NCBI GenBank assembly: GCA_020025915.1
Contig: JAHHRH010000013.1
Coordinates: 1-37,181, forward strand
Source of the DNA: Sutterella sp.
Lineage (GTDB): Bacteria; Pseudomonadota; Gammaproteobacteria; Burkholderiales; Burkholderiaceae_F
Reading direction: 5' to 3'
Length of the DNA: 37,181 bases
Part shown: in pieces, positions 24,370-34,200 of the stretch
Position numbering within the stretch: position 1 is the stretch's first letter
How the letters are laid out: each line of letters opens with the position of its first letter
The notes under the pieces: model-generated
The model's database searches: none
What the model was told of the DNA's origin: nothing
What the model saw: the letters and a program-made list of their open reading frames with translations, nothing else
Program-made: the position numbers and the translations under genes

Positions 24370-25551
24370 TTAGCTCGACATACGGCTCATCAAAACCACC
24401 GCTTGCGCCATCATTCCTTCCATGCGACCGACAGCATCCATCTTTTCGTTGGTCTTGGCTTTGACATTGACGACCTCTTCTGAGACACCTAAGGTCTCAG
24501 CCACCGATGCACGAATCGCAGGCATATGTGGACCAATCTTGGGGCGTTCAGCTACGATCGTGGCATCGCAATTCACAACTGTCCAACCCTTTTCTTTAGC
24601 CAAAGCAACAACCGCCTTCAAAAGTATGCGGCTATCTGCCCCTTTCCACTTCGGGTCAGAAGGCGGAAAATGCTGACCGATGTCACCAAAGGCAGCCGCC
24701 CCTAACACCGCATCCGTAATGGCGTGCAACAAAACGTCCGCATCTGAATGTCCATCGAGCCCCAATTCAAACGGAATCTCAACACCACCCAAAATAAGCG
24801 AACGACCTTCAACGAGGCGATGGGAGTCATACCCCTGACCAACACGAAATGGAACCACTGAACTATCTCCTAAGATAAGACTTGCAAGCACCGCATCCGA
24901 GGGCTCTGTCACTTTGATATTGGTAGAGCGCCCTGGCACCACTTTGACCGGATGGCCTAAACGCTCCATTGCACTTGCTTCATCGGTAATGCCCGTCAGG
25001 TCACCCGAGAGCGCCTTAATCAACTCATGTACACGGAACATTTGTGGCGTTGCAGCACGCCAGAGATCAGCGCGTGGCACCGTTTCTACAATTCGATGCA
25101 AAGTATCTGCACGCTTAATGGTATCGGCAACAGGTACGGCCAAAATTCCCCCCGCTACAGTACTATCCTCCAACACCTCATCAATCAAACGAGCGACTTC
25201 AGAAGGACGTAGGCAAGGCCGAGCTGCATCGTGAACGAGAACCCAGGCATCACGATCCAAGCCCGCATTAATCAAGCCATTCACCACAGACTCAGCACGC
25301 TCTCGACCACCGCAACGTAACACGCGAACATTGCTCGGAAAATGCTGAGAGACCTCGTCAATATAGGGATCGGTCGGACTCACGACCACCACGATTTCAT
25401 CAACGCGTGACACATCACGCAAAGCACGAACCGTATGCGTCAACATGGCATCCATACCGAACTTCATGTACTGCTTAGGTGTCCCTAAACCCATACGACT
25501 TCCGACGCCGGCAGCGCAAATTAAACCGACTACTTTTGGAGCTTGCGTCAT
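24370..25551 (-). CDS. ispDF: Bifunctional MEP-pathway enzyme IspD/IspF fusion
   Basis: A single chain of 393 residues combining two enzymes of the non-mevalonate isoprenoid pathway. The IspD half (about 1-220) has ICAAGVGSRMG and PKQY and transfers CMP to methylerythritol phosphate. The IspF half (about 230-393) has GYDSHRL and GLDGHSDADVLLHAITDA, with the zinc ligands D and H, plus KTNEKMDAVGRMEG; it makes the cyclic diphosphate. The linker is short, around SVVPFRVGQ. The frame can start at a TTG at 25566, but the ATG at 25551 has AGGA 8 nt upstream. A fused ispDF is typical of alphaproteobacteria and epsilonproteobacteria, whereas many betaproteobacteria have separate ispD and ispF genes. 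The product feeds undecaprenyl phosphate and quinone synthesis. Confidence 0.93.
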   Translation of the reverse strand: MTQAPKVVGLICAAGVGSRMGLGTPKQYMKFGMDAMLTHTVRALRDVSRVDEIVVVVSPTDPYIDEVSQHFPSNVRVLRCGGRERAESVVNGLINAGLDRDAWVLVHDAARPCLRPSEVARLIDEVLEDSTVAGGILAVPVADTIKRADTLHRIVETVPRADLWRAATPQMFRVHELIKALSGDLTGITDEASAMERLGHPVKVVPGRSTNIKVTEPSDAVLASLILGDSSVVPFRVGQGYDSHRLVEGRSLILGGVEIPFELGLDGHSDADVLLHAITDAVLGAAAFGDIGQHFPPSDPKWKGADSRILLKAVVALAKEKGWTVVNCDATIVAERPKIGPHMPAIRASVAETLGVSEEVVNVKAKTNEKMDAVGRMEGMMAQAVVLMSRMSS

Positions 25552-25701
25552 GAGTGATTCCTTCAAAAATTCAGATGACGAACAATGCCTTCATTGTACC
25601 TTGCGCGTCGAATAAGGTTTTCCCGCACCAAAACGGTAAATGTCGAAATATCCGTTAAGATCGATTGAAATACTCCCCATTTTCAACGGAATTTTTTCAT
25701 C

Positions 25702-27348
25702 ATGCAGTCGCTAATTCACCTCGCAGGCGGTATCGCTTTGCTTCTTTGGGGCGCCTACATGGTTAAGACCGGGATGCTTCGTGCCTTTGGCGTGGCACTC
25801 CGGGATTTTCTCTCGGCACACCTAAAAAATCGCGTTGTTGCCTTGGTCTCTGGGACGATGTTAGCGTCGCTCCTTCAGAGCTCTACTGCTGGCACCTTGA
25901 TTATTGCCAGTATTCAAGCAGAAGGCTTCCTAACCACCGGCATGGCTTTTGCCGCCATCCTTGGCGCAGACTTCGGTAGCGCTTTGATGACGCGTATCTT
26001 GACCTTTGACTTGTCGTTCTTGTCTCCCCTCATGATTTTAGTCGGGACATGCTTCTTCTTTATCCGTCGGGCAGATACAAGACAAGGTCAGTTCGGTCGA
26101 ATTTTGATTGGTCTAGGCATCATCATGCTGGCCTTGAGTTTAATTGTCAGTGCCACGCACCCTGTGCGCACCAGTACTGAACTCTCCCCGATTTTCCAAC
26201 AGATCTCGAATTCTCCCTTGCTTGCGATCGGCTTAGGCCTCTTATTGGGCTTTGGTTGCTTCTCAAGTTTGGCTGCTGTGATCATTGCGTCTGGCCTAGT
26301 GACCGCTGGCGTAATTCCTGTGTCGACTGGGCTTTGGGTAGCTTTAGGTGCTGACATCGAAAGCACCATTTTGGCCTTACTTACCACCATGACCGCAAGT
26401 CGCATTGGTCGTCGTGGACCTGTAGCCAATACCATTTGGCGCTTTACAATGCTCTCTTTAACGGGTGTCGCCCTCGCCTTGGTGCCTATGATCACTGAAA
26501 TTTTCGCGTCAGTCCCTGATAGCGTAATTTACTTCCACGTTGCCTTGAACCTAACGTTAGGGCTTCTTGGTCTTTTTTTTATCAAGCCCATTTCGGACAT
26601 TGCAGAACGCATTATTCCTTCTGAAGAACCTCAAGACCAACGTAAAGCTGGTCGATCACTGTTTGCGAAGGAAAACTTGATTTCGTCAGGTATGTCTCTT
26701 AAAGTTGCCGCTTCTGAGGTCACAAAAATCGTGGTTGACCTTCGCGACTTTTGGACGGAGATCGATCTTCTCTTAAAGCTTAATCCTGCCGAAGGCGAGA
26801 TTCTCGTGATGCATGACCGTGCGAACTATCTCACACAACGTAGTAGCACCGTGACGCGTTATCTCAATCTCGTGATGCATGGTCAGCTCACCAACGTAGA
26901 GGCGATTGAATGGCAATACTTAAAAAATGTGAATGGCTCGATCAAATTTGCGATTAAAACCATTGACCGCATCATTACGGTGACCACCACGCAGAAGGTT
27001 CGCAAGAACTTAGCCTTCACTGACGATGGTCTTCATGAGTTGCAACAGCTTCATGGTCGCGTCTTAGCCTGTATTGATCAGCTTCATGTGATCTTATTGG
27101 AACCCGATCTAGAAAAGCGTCGTGCCTTATCGGACACCCTCAATGAAATTCGTGAAGCCATTCTTCGTGAAAGTTATGACCTCACTTTACACCATATGGA
27201 ACGTGTCACTAAAGGGATGTCGGGCGCCATCGAAACCAGTGCCCTTCATCTTGAACTGCAGTCCCTCTTTAATCGTTTCTGCGGTTTAATTGGGTCAGCT
27301 GCCAGTATCGAGTATGGGATGCCTAACGAACCGACGTCGCACGATTAG
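25702..27348 (+). CDS. Na/Pi cotransporter family protein with C-terminal PhoU-like region
   Basis: A membrane protein of 548 residues. The N-terminal ~300 residues contain about eight hydrophobic segments with the first family repeat motif LLQSSTAGTLI. In the second repeat the usual QSSSA is replaced by CFSSLA (around residues 185-190), a notable deviation. The cytoplasmic C-terminal ~230 residues are helical and PhoU-like. Proteins of this NptA/YjbB type export or import phosphate with sodium. The substrate here is uncertain because one of the two signature motifs is altered. Transcription probably starts in the region shared with the divergent ispDF. A 5'-TTCGAA-rich hairpin terminator follows. 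Confidence 0.85.
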   Translation: MQSLIHLAGGIALLLWGAYMVKTGMLRAFGVALRDFLSAHLKNRVVALVSGTMLASLLQSSTAGTLIIASIQAEGFLTTGMAFAAILGADFGSALMTRILTFDLSFLSPLMILVGTCFFFIRRADTRQGQFGRILIGLGIIMLALSLIVSATHPVRTSTELSPIFQQISNSPLLAIGLGLLLGFGCFSSLAAVIIASGLVTAGVIPVSTGLWVALGADIESTILALLTTMTASRIGRRGPVANTIWRFTMLSLTGVALALVPMITEIFASVPDSVIYFHVALNLTLGLLGLFFIKPISDIAERIIPSEEPQDQRKAGRSLFAKENLISSGMSLKVAASEVTKIVVDLRDFWTEIDLLLKLNPAEGEILVMHDRANYLTQRSSTVTRYLNLVMHGQLTNVEAIEWQYLKNVNGSIKFAIKTIDRIITVTTTQKVRKNLAFTDDGLHELQQLHGRVLACIDQLHVILLEPDLEKRRALSDTLNEIREAILRESYDLTLHHMERVTKGMSGAIETSALHLELQSLFNRFCGLIGSAASIEYGMPNEPTSHD

Positions 27349-27744
27349 GGCGTCTGTTCGGCTCTTTTTTGATGCATAACACCGCTATCCGAACGTCAAT
27401 TTCGAAGTGATTTCGAACTTCTTTTGAAGTTTTTTCGAAGATTTAGCGTTCGGTTTTTGCTTTTTTGGGGACTTTTTCGGATTACCCTTCTCTTTCTCTA
27501 ACCCGCCTTAAAGTCCACTCTACATTCAATCCTTTCTTTTCTAAGAGAGGCAATTCACCCTCCGCCAAAGACAAAACAACGCCTCATCCTCACGGATTAA
27601 TCCACTTATCCCTTAGGGTTTTCCTGCATCAAAATCCTTTTTTTTAGCTCCTGTAATTCGCCAAAATTGCCCACAACTTTTTTCGTGTGCTCTCAACACA
27701 CAAACCATTTTCAAATTAAATTAGAAATCCACAGGAGAATTCCG
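27349..27744. other. Intergenic region before first FadL porin
   Basis: About 400 bases without a gene. It holds the terminator-like hairpin at 27389-27458 and then T-rich DNA with no recognisable RNA or repeat. The FadL leader lies at the end, with AGGAG at 27733-27737. Confidence 0.5.
27389..27458 (+). terminator. Nested TTCGAA-rich terminator hairpin
   Basis: The outer stem CCGAACG (27389-27395) with CGTTCGG (27447-27453) is followed by five T's. Nested inside is a smaller terminator-like stem, AACTTC with GAAGTT (27416-27421/27426-27431), with its own T run. Three TTCGAA sites lie within at 27401, 27412 and 27434. Either stem could terminate the upstream transporter gene. Confidence 0.65.
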
Positions 27745-28983
27745 TTGAAAAACGCGTCCTTCAAGATTGCCGCTGGTGCTATGCTCGTGGTCTCCGTTTT
27801 TGCCTCTCAGGCTTATGCTGCTGGCTTCCAGCTTTCCGAACAGTCTTCCATTCAGATGGGCCGTGCCATGGCTGGTGCTGGTGTGATGGGTGACGACCTT
27901 TCCGCCGTCCACTACAACCCCGCTGGTATGACGCTCCTCGAAGGTACGCGCATTCAGGCTACGGGTACCTGGGTCGCCGTGAACGCCGAATATAAGGGCG
28001 ACAAGTCTGGCGCCACCGAAAACGGTCGTAAGAAGGGTCAGTTGATTCCAGCTGGCTTCATTACACATCAGGTTAACGACCAACTTTGGCTCGGTCTTGG
28101 CCTCACCGTCCCGTACGGTATGGGTACAGATTTTGCCCGTGACTGGGAAGGTGCTGACCGTGGTAACAAATCCACGATCCTCACGTTCGACATTAATCCG
28201 AACGTTGCTTGGAAGATCAACGAAAAGTTTAGCGTCGGTGCTGGTATTTCTCTCCAGTACGCTAAGGCTAAGCTTGGCATGGGAGTTCCTACTCAAATCG
28301 GTTTGGTAAACGGTACGGTACAAGGTGATAGTTGGGCCTGGGGCTGGAACGTTGGCATGATGTTCCGTCCGGTCGAAACCGTTCGCCTTGGTGTGGCTTA
28401 CCGTTCTCATATTGCCCACAATGCTGAAGGGGATACGACAGTTGACACCCCGTTAGGCTCTGCAAAGAGCGACATGAAGGTTCGCATTAAAACGCCTGAC
28501 ACGTTGACTTTCTCCGCCGCTTGGGATGCTACACAGGATTTGACGTTGTCTGCCACGGCGCGTTGGTCAAAGTGGTCTAACTTTGACGTTCTCTCGGTTG
28601 AAAATCAAAACATGGGTAACCTTGGCTTTAAAACGCTTCCTGTTGAAAACCATTGGGACGATACCTGGTTCTTCTCTCTCGGCGTTGACTACCGTTTGAA
28701 CGACCAGTGGACACTTCGTGGTGGTGTTGCTTACGACCAAGGTCCTGTTGACAACCAGTACCGTATGGCTGTGATCCCTGACACCGATCGTGTTTGGGTT
28801 GCAGGAGGTGCCTCCTACAAGTTCAACAAGAACATGACGTTCGACTTCGGCGCCACGTACATTACGGGCGTGGGCGATACAGATCTCTACACGAACCCAG
28901 CACAGGGTAAAGCAGAACGCCGTGGTGAATTCAAGTCGCTCGACTCCTACATCGTATCTGCCCAGATACAGTACCTTTTCTAA
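27745..28983 (+). CDS. fadL: FadL-type outer membrane porin, first copy
   Basis: An outer-membrane beta-barrel that imports long-chain fatty acids or other hydrophobic compounds. From the TTG at 27745 (AGGAG 7 nt upstream) it is 412 residues. The signal peptide runs from KNASFKIAAGAMLVVSVF to a cleavage after AYA, before AGFQLSEQSS. The mature N-terminus carries the family NPA motif (HYNPAGMTLL), which plugs the barrel. The C-terminus ends in an aromatic residue (QYLF), the usual barrel insertion signal. No ATG in the first 40 residues preserves the signal peptide, so TTG is the supported start. A second copy follows 216 nt later, with a strong terminator in between. Confidence 0.9.
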   Translation: MKNASFKIAAGAMLVVSVFASQAYAAGFQLSEQSSIQMGRAMAGAGVMGDDLSAVHYNPAGMTLLEGTRIQATGTWVAVNAEYKGDKSGATENGRKKGQLIPAGFITHQVNDQLWLGLGLTVPYGMGTDFARDWEGADRGNKSTILTFDINPNVAWKINEKFSVGAGISLQYAKAKLGMGVPTQIGLVNGTVQGDSWAWGWNVGMMFRPVETVRLGVAYRSHIAHNAEGDTTVDTPLGSAKSDMKVRIKTPDTLTFSAAWDATQDLTLSATARWSKWSNFDVLSVENQNMGNLGFKTLPVENHWDDTWFFSLGVDYRLNDQWTLRGGVAYDQGPVDNQYRMAVIPDTDRVWVAGGASYKFNKNMTFDFGATYITGVGDTDLYTNPAQGKAERRGEFKSLDSYIVSAQIQYLF

Positions 28984-29003
28984 GGTAATCTCTTAGGACG
29001 ATC

Positions 29004-29050
29004 AAAAGCGTCTCAAACCCTGTCTCCATCGGGGTTTGTGGCGCTTTTTT
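29004..29050 (+). terminator. Terminator after first FadL gene
   Basis: AAAAGCG pairs with CGCTTTT, with an inner CAAACCC/GGGTTTG stem, and six T's follow. Confidence 0.85.
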
Positions 29051-29199
29051 GCGTTTATCCCCTTCCTCATACTGACGGATTACCCCTCTTCCTTTTTTCC
29101 TAAACCTTGTGTTAGGGTTGCGCTCCTGTGAAATCGGGAATAACACGAATAAACCCGAAAGCGGCTCTGCCGCACTCAGTGATCCAACAGGAGAGCATC

Positions 29200-30483
29200 T
29201 TGCTTCAGAATTTCATCCGCTCCGCTGCTGCTACTGCGGTCGTTGCAGCTTTCGCTTCCGCCGCTAACGCTGGCGGTTTTCAGCTTACCGAACAGTCCGC
29301 TTTAGCCCTTGGCCGTGCCTACGCTGGTGTTGGCGTTGATGGCTCTGACGTTTCTGGCGTTTACTACAACCCCGCTACGATGACTCTTCACCCGGGCACG
29401 CAAATGCAGCTGGGTGTGGTTGGCGTTGGTCTCAATCTCGACTACGTCGGCGACAATGGTAGCCGTGAAAACGGTCGCAAGAAGCCTGAAGTCGTGCCAC
29501 ACGCTTATGTCTCTCATCAGTTGACGGATGACGCTTGGGTTGGTTTCGCCTTGACGGTACCGTTTGGTCTTTCGACAGACTATAGCAATGACTGGGATCA
29601 GGCTGGCGACGGTACGAGCGCCATGATCAAGGTGATCGACTTCAACCCGAACGTGGCTTACAAGCTCTCTGACAAAGTGAGCCTTGGTGCTGGTGTGTCC
29701 TTCCAGTACGTTGAAGCTAAGCTTGGCTTTAACTGGGCAAAACACCATATCCTTGGTAAATTACCCGCACTCGAACAGATGCAAATAGTTCCAGCTAACA
29801 CCTCTAAATTTGCTCCAGGCCAAAGCCACCTCAAGGTTGATGGCTACGCTTGGGGCTGGAACGTGGGCATGATGTGGACTCCCGTTGACACGGTTCGCAT
29901 TGGTTTATCCTATCGTTCCAAAGTTGGTCACAGTGTTAACGGCACTCTCAAAACATCTAACCCAAATTTAAAGACCGTTGATGCTTCCGTCTCGATGGAC
30001 GCTCCTGCTTGGGCCATGCTCTCTGCCGCTTGGGATGTTAATGATTGGTTGAGCCTTTATGGCACGTTCCGTTGGGCTGACTGGTCTAGCTTCCAGAGCT
30101 TGACGATTGAATCACCTGCCGTTCCAATACCGCTTGAAAGCAAAAAGAAGTGGAAGGATACGTATCTCATGACCTTGGGTTACGACGCCAAGATGAGCGA
30201 CTTCTGGACGTTGCGCGGTGGTATCGGTTACGAAACCTCCACGATTTCTGATCCGACGCTTCGTACGGGTACGATTCCTGACGCTGATCGTTACTGGTTA
30301 GCCATCGGTTCTTCTTTCCACTGGACGAAGAACTTCCAAACGGACGTGGCTTTTGCCCACTTGCGTGGTGTACACGAACGTAGCGTCTACAACCACACCC
30401 TGAAAGGTCAGGCTGTACATGCCGGTAAATTCCGTAAGCTCGACGCCTACCTACTTGGTGTTCAGGCACAGTACCGCTTCTAA
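29200..30483 (+). CDS. fadL: FadL-type outer membrane porin, second copy
   Basis: A 427-residue paralogue of the preceding FadL protein, again with a TTG start (AGGAG 6 nt upstream). The signal peptide ends in ANA, just before GGFQLTEQSA. The NPA plug motif is YYNPATMTLHPG, and the chain ends in an aromatic residue (QYRF). The two proteins share the same frame of motifs (for example WGWNVGMM and the ARWSKWSNF/RWADWSSF segment). They differ in loops, consistent with duplication and then adaptation to different ligands. The second copy has a longer extracellular loop region around residues 180-215. A strong terminator follows at 30516. Confidence 0.9.
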   Translation: MLQNFIRSAAATAVVAAFASAANAGGFQLTEQSALALGRAYAGVGVDGSDVSGVYYNPATMTLHPGTQMQLGVVGVGLNLDYVGDNGSRENGRKKPEVVPHAYVSHQLTDDAWVGFALTVPFGLSTDYSNDWDQAGDGTSAMIKVIDFNPNVAYKLSDKVSLGAGVSFQYVEAKLGFNWAKHHILGKLPALEQMQIVPANTSKFAPGQSHLKVDGYAWGWNVGMMWTPVDTVRIGLSYRSKVGHSVNGTLKTSNPNLKTVDASVSMDAPAWAMLSAAWDVNDWLSLYGTFRWADWSSFQSLTIESPAVPIPLESKKKWKDTYLMTLGYDAKMSDFWTLRGGIGYETSTISDPTLRTGTIPDADRYWLAIGSSFHWTKNFQTDVAFAHLRGVHERSVYNHTLKGQAVHAGKFRKLDAYLLGVQAQYRF

Positions 30484-30515
30484 TCAATCCGTTTAGAAAA
30501 AGTCAACTCTAGCAA

Positions 30516-30560
30516 GACCTCGACAAATCTTTGGTTTGTCGGGGTTTTGTGTTTTTTTAG
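30516..30560 (+). terminator. Terminator after second FadL gene
   Basis: An 11-bp stem formed by ACCTCGACAAA and TTTGTCGGGGT (one T-G pair) is followed by a T-rich tract. Confidence 0.85.
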
Positions 30561-30562
30561 GC

Positions 30563-30991
30563 TTAGTCGTCAAAAACAAAGCGCACAATCAAGTCACCTA
30601 ATGACGCGCCTTTAGGTAATACATCACGCGCCAAGTGGTCGGGTTCGGTGATGGCTGAGAGTCCAGCGCTACGACAAAGCGTAGCGGTATAAAGCGCCAA
30701 ACCTATTTCCATGTTGGGACGCAAATTAAAGTGGTCAAGCAAAATAGTGAGTAGAGCAGCGTCTTCTTCCCACAGTGTTTGAGGTGCAGGTTGAAGCTCT
30801 GAAAATAAGCAAACGGTTGCGCGCTCTTTTTGGATCAGACATTCAGCTGGCGTCGGACACGTCGTATCGGCATAGCGTGAAGCCAAAGAAGCCACTTCCC
30901 CTTCTGTCACAAGAAGCGGATCCACTGGCATACAGCGAACGAGTTCCTTGAGTCTCGTGGCATAACGTCTGCATCGATAGTCTCTCAGCAT
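30563..30991 (-). CDS. Hypothetical protein, 142 residues
   Basis: Not recognised. The ATG at 30991 is preceded by an excellent AAGGAGG ribosome site, and codon use resembles its neighbours, so it is probably real. It has no signal peptide or transmembrane segment. The sequence is helical, begins MLRDYRCRRYATRLKEL and has several cysteines (around residues 7, 20, 45 and 51) without a clear metal motif. The C-terminal half (LLTILLDHFNLRPNMEIGLALY) may be a helical bundle. A longer frame to 31027 is open but lacks a ribosome site. It runs divergently from mfd, with a dyad in between, and converges on the second FadL gene. Confidence 0.6.
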   Translation of the reverse strand: MLRDYRCRRYATRLKELVRCMPVDPLLVTEGEVASLASRYADTTCPTPAECLIQKERATVCLFSELQPAPQTLWEEDAALLTILLDHFNLRPNMEIGLALYTATLCRSAGLSAITEPDHLARDVLPKGASLGDLIVRFVFDD

Positions 30992-31055
30992 GGCAGCCTC
31001 CTTTGGGGCCGCAACAGTACGGCTCAAAGTTAATCCTACGTGATCTGCTGTGATT

Positions 31056-31076
31056 TTTACGTCTTCTGTACGTAAA
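31056..31076. promoter_or_regulatory. Dyad in the mfd/hypothetical intergenic region
   Basis: TTTACGT (31056-31062) and ACGTAAA (31070-31076) form a perfect 7-bp dyad with a 7-bp spacer between two divergent genes. It is a candidate operator for either gene, and I cannot name a regulator. Confidence 0.32.
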
Positions 31077-31228
31077 TCTGCGACGGTTTACTGCAAAACT
31101 CTTTATCTAAATCATGAACTCCTCGGAGAGTGCCATCGTTTCACTTGAGACAAGGTATTCTTAAAGATCGGTCTTCGCACAGAATGTGCTATCGTGCATT
31201 CGACCTATGCTTTTTGCGGAGTTTTGTA

Positions 31229-34200
31229 ATGAAACCGAGTGCCGTGCCCGCACTGATTAAAGAAAATCTCTTTCGATTTGGTCCTGGTGACAAGTTTGTT
31301 TTACCGATTGGCCTATTGACGTCTGATGCGCTTGCGCTTTCTCAATTAGCCCAAACCTGTCGCAACAAAGGTGAACGCCTGCTTGTGATTTGTGCTGATC
31401 CTTTGGATGCCGTTCGCCTCTCACAAGAACTTCCCTGGTTTAATCCGCAATTAGGTGTGAGACACCTCCCCGACTGGGAAACGCTCCCGTATGACGTTCT
31501 GTCACCTCAAGAAGACATCGTCTCCGATCGCCTTGAAACGCTCTACCGCATGACCTCAGGCACGGGGCAGATGGATGTGGTGATTGCGTCCGCTGTGACG
31601 GCTGCCCAGCGTATGGCCCCCGTCGCTTATATCGGCGCTAATACGTTCTTCTTTAAGACGGGCGACACGTTGTCGCTTGAAACACTCAAAGCCAATCTAG
31701 TGACAGCAGGCTACGCCCATGTTAAGCAAGTCTTGGCGGCGGGTGAATTTGCGGTTCGTGGCGGTATCATTGACGTCTTTCCAATGGGGTCAGATAGACC
31801 ATTCAGACTGGACATGTTCGATAACGAAATCGAATCGATCCGTTGGTTTGACGTTGAAACGCAGCGCTCAATGGAATCAGTCAAAGACATTCGTTTGCTG
31901 CCTGGCCATGAATTCCCCGTGACTCCAGAAGCGGTGACGGGTTTTAGACTGCGTTGGCGTACGCGCTTTTCGGGTGACCCTAGTAAGAGCCTTGTCTATC
32001 GAGATTTAGGCAATAGTGTGTTGCCACCGGGGATTGAATACTATCTTCCCCTCTTCTTTGAAGAAACGGCAACCCTTGCCGACTATCTTGCTGAAGGCAC
32101 CAAGGTTGTGTTGATTGGTGACGTCCGTCAGGCGCTTGAAACCTTCATGAAGGACACCATGTCGCGCTCTCGTATGCTAGAGGCCGACAAGGATCGTCCG
32201 GCCATGCGCCCGGACGAACTCTGGTTAACGCCTGATGGCTTTTTTACGAGCCTTCAAAAGTTTGCACGTTTTACTTTTAAGCGCGAAGGTAATCCTGACG
32301 AAGCAAAACTTCTTCAAGGGGTGGGTGTCGATCGTAAGAGCCAAAACCCGATTACCAAACTCCTTGAGTTCACCTCAACAGCCAAAACGCGCGGCATGCG
32401 TACCTTGATTGCGGCCACCTCGGTGGGTCGTATGGGGACGATGGGTGAACTCTTTAGAGCGTCTGGCTTAACGTTCACGGAGTTTGATTCTTGGGACGAT
32501 TTTTTAGCGAGTAGCGACCCCGTAGGTTTGGTTGCCGCACCTTTATACCAAGGGAGCGTACTGACCGCCCCGAAGGTAGCGGTCCTTACTGAAACTGAAC
32601 TCTATGCCGCTAGCCCCACGCGTTCACGCTTACGTCGTCAACGTGTGAGCACCAATATCGAAATGATCGTGCGTGACGTCTCCGAATTAAAGGTCGGTGA
32701 TGCGGTCGTGCACCTTGAGCACGGGATTGGTCGCTATCAAGGGTTAGTCCACATGGATACGCCTGAAGGCGAAGCCGAGTTCTTACGCTTAGACTACAAA
32801 AATGACGCCAAACTCTTCGTCCCTATTGCCAACTTGCATCTCATTTCGCGTTATTCGGGTGCCGATCCGGAAAACGCGCCATTACACACCTTAGGTCGTG
32901 GCGACTGGGAAAAAGCACGTAAAAAGGCCGCTCAACAAGTTCGAGATACGGCTGCTGAACTCTTACACCTCTACGCTCTTCGTGAAACGCGTCAAGGCTT
33001 TGTCTTCCCGATTGACATCAGTGACTATGAAGCGTTCTGTGAAGGCTTTGCCTTTGAAGAAACGCCTGACCAAGCTGCTGCTATTGGGGCTGTGCTCAAA
33101 GACATGACGAGCGGCAAATCCATGGACCGTTTGGTTTGTGGGGACGTAGGCTTTGGTAAAACCGAAGTTGCATTGCGTGCGGCCTTTGTGGCTGTGTCTG
33201 CAGGCAAACAAGTAGCCGTGTTGTGCCCAACGACGTTGCTTGCAGAACAACACGCGCAAACCTTTAAAGACCGCTTTGCGCCGTGGCCTGTGCAAGTCGC
33301 TGAACTCTCTCGCTTTAGAACCGGTCGCGAAACCACCAAAGCCATTGCCGGCATTGAAGACGGCACCGTTGATATTGTCATTGGGACGCATAAATTGCTC
33401 ACGGGCAAGGTGAACTTCAAACGCTTAGGTCTTGTCATCATTGACGAAGAACATCGCTTTGGTGTGCGCCAAAAAGAAGCCCTTCGTAAGTTACGTGCCG
33501 AGGTTGACGTGTTGACACTCACTGCAACGCCGATTCCGCGTACGCTCTCGATGAGTCTTGAAGGGATTCGCGATTTTTCGGTGATTGCAACCGCCCCAGA
33601 ACGTCGTCTCTCGGTCAAGACCTTCGTGCACGCTGAAGAATCGGGCTTGATTCGTGAAGCCGTCATTCGTGAATTAAAGCGTGGCGGTCAGGTCTACTTC
33701 TTACATAACGAAGTCGAAACGATCGAAAATCGACGCGAACAATTGGCGACATTGATTCCGGAAGCCCGCATTGCCGTTGCGCATGGTCAGATGAGCGAAC
33801 GTGAGCTCGAACACATCATGCGCGAGTTCTATCAGCAACGCTACAACTTGCTCCTTTGCACAACGATTATCGAAACTGGGATTGACGTACCGACAGCCAA
33901 CACGATCATTATGCAGCGCGCCGACAAGTTAGGATTGGCGCAGTTACACCAGTTACGAGGTCGTGTAGGTCGAAGCCACCATCAGGCCTATGCGTATTTG
34001 TTGACGCCACCTTCGGGCGCCACAACCAAACAAGCCAAGCAACGTCTTGAAGCCATTCAGTCGCTTGAAGAATTGGGTAGCGGCTTCTACCTCGCTATGC
34101 ATGACTTAGAAATTCGTGGCGCAGGTGAAGTCTTGGGTGAACATCAGTCTGGCGAAATTGCCGAAGTGGGCTTTGACCTTTATAGCCGAATGCTTGCCAA

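Noticed and set aside
27721..28419. 232-codon minus-strand open frame inside the first FadL gene
   Set aside because: It is antisense to a clear outer-membrane porin gene and has no family-like features.
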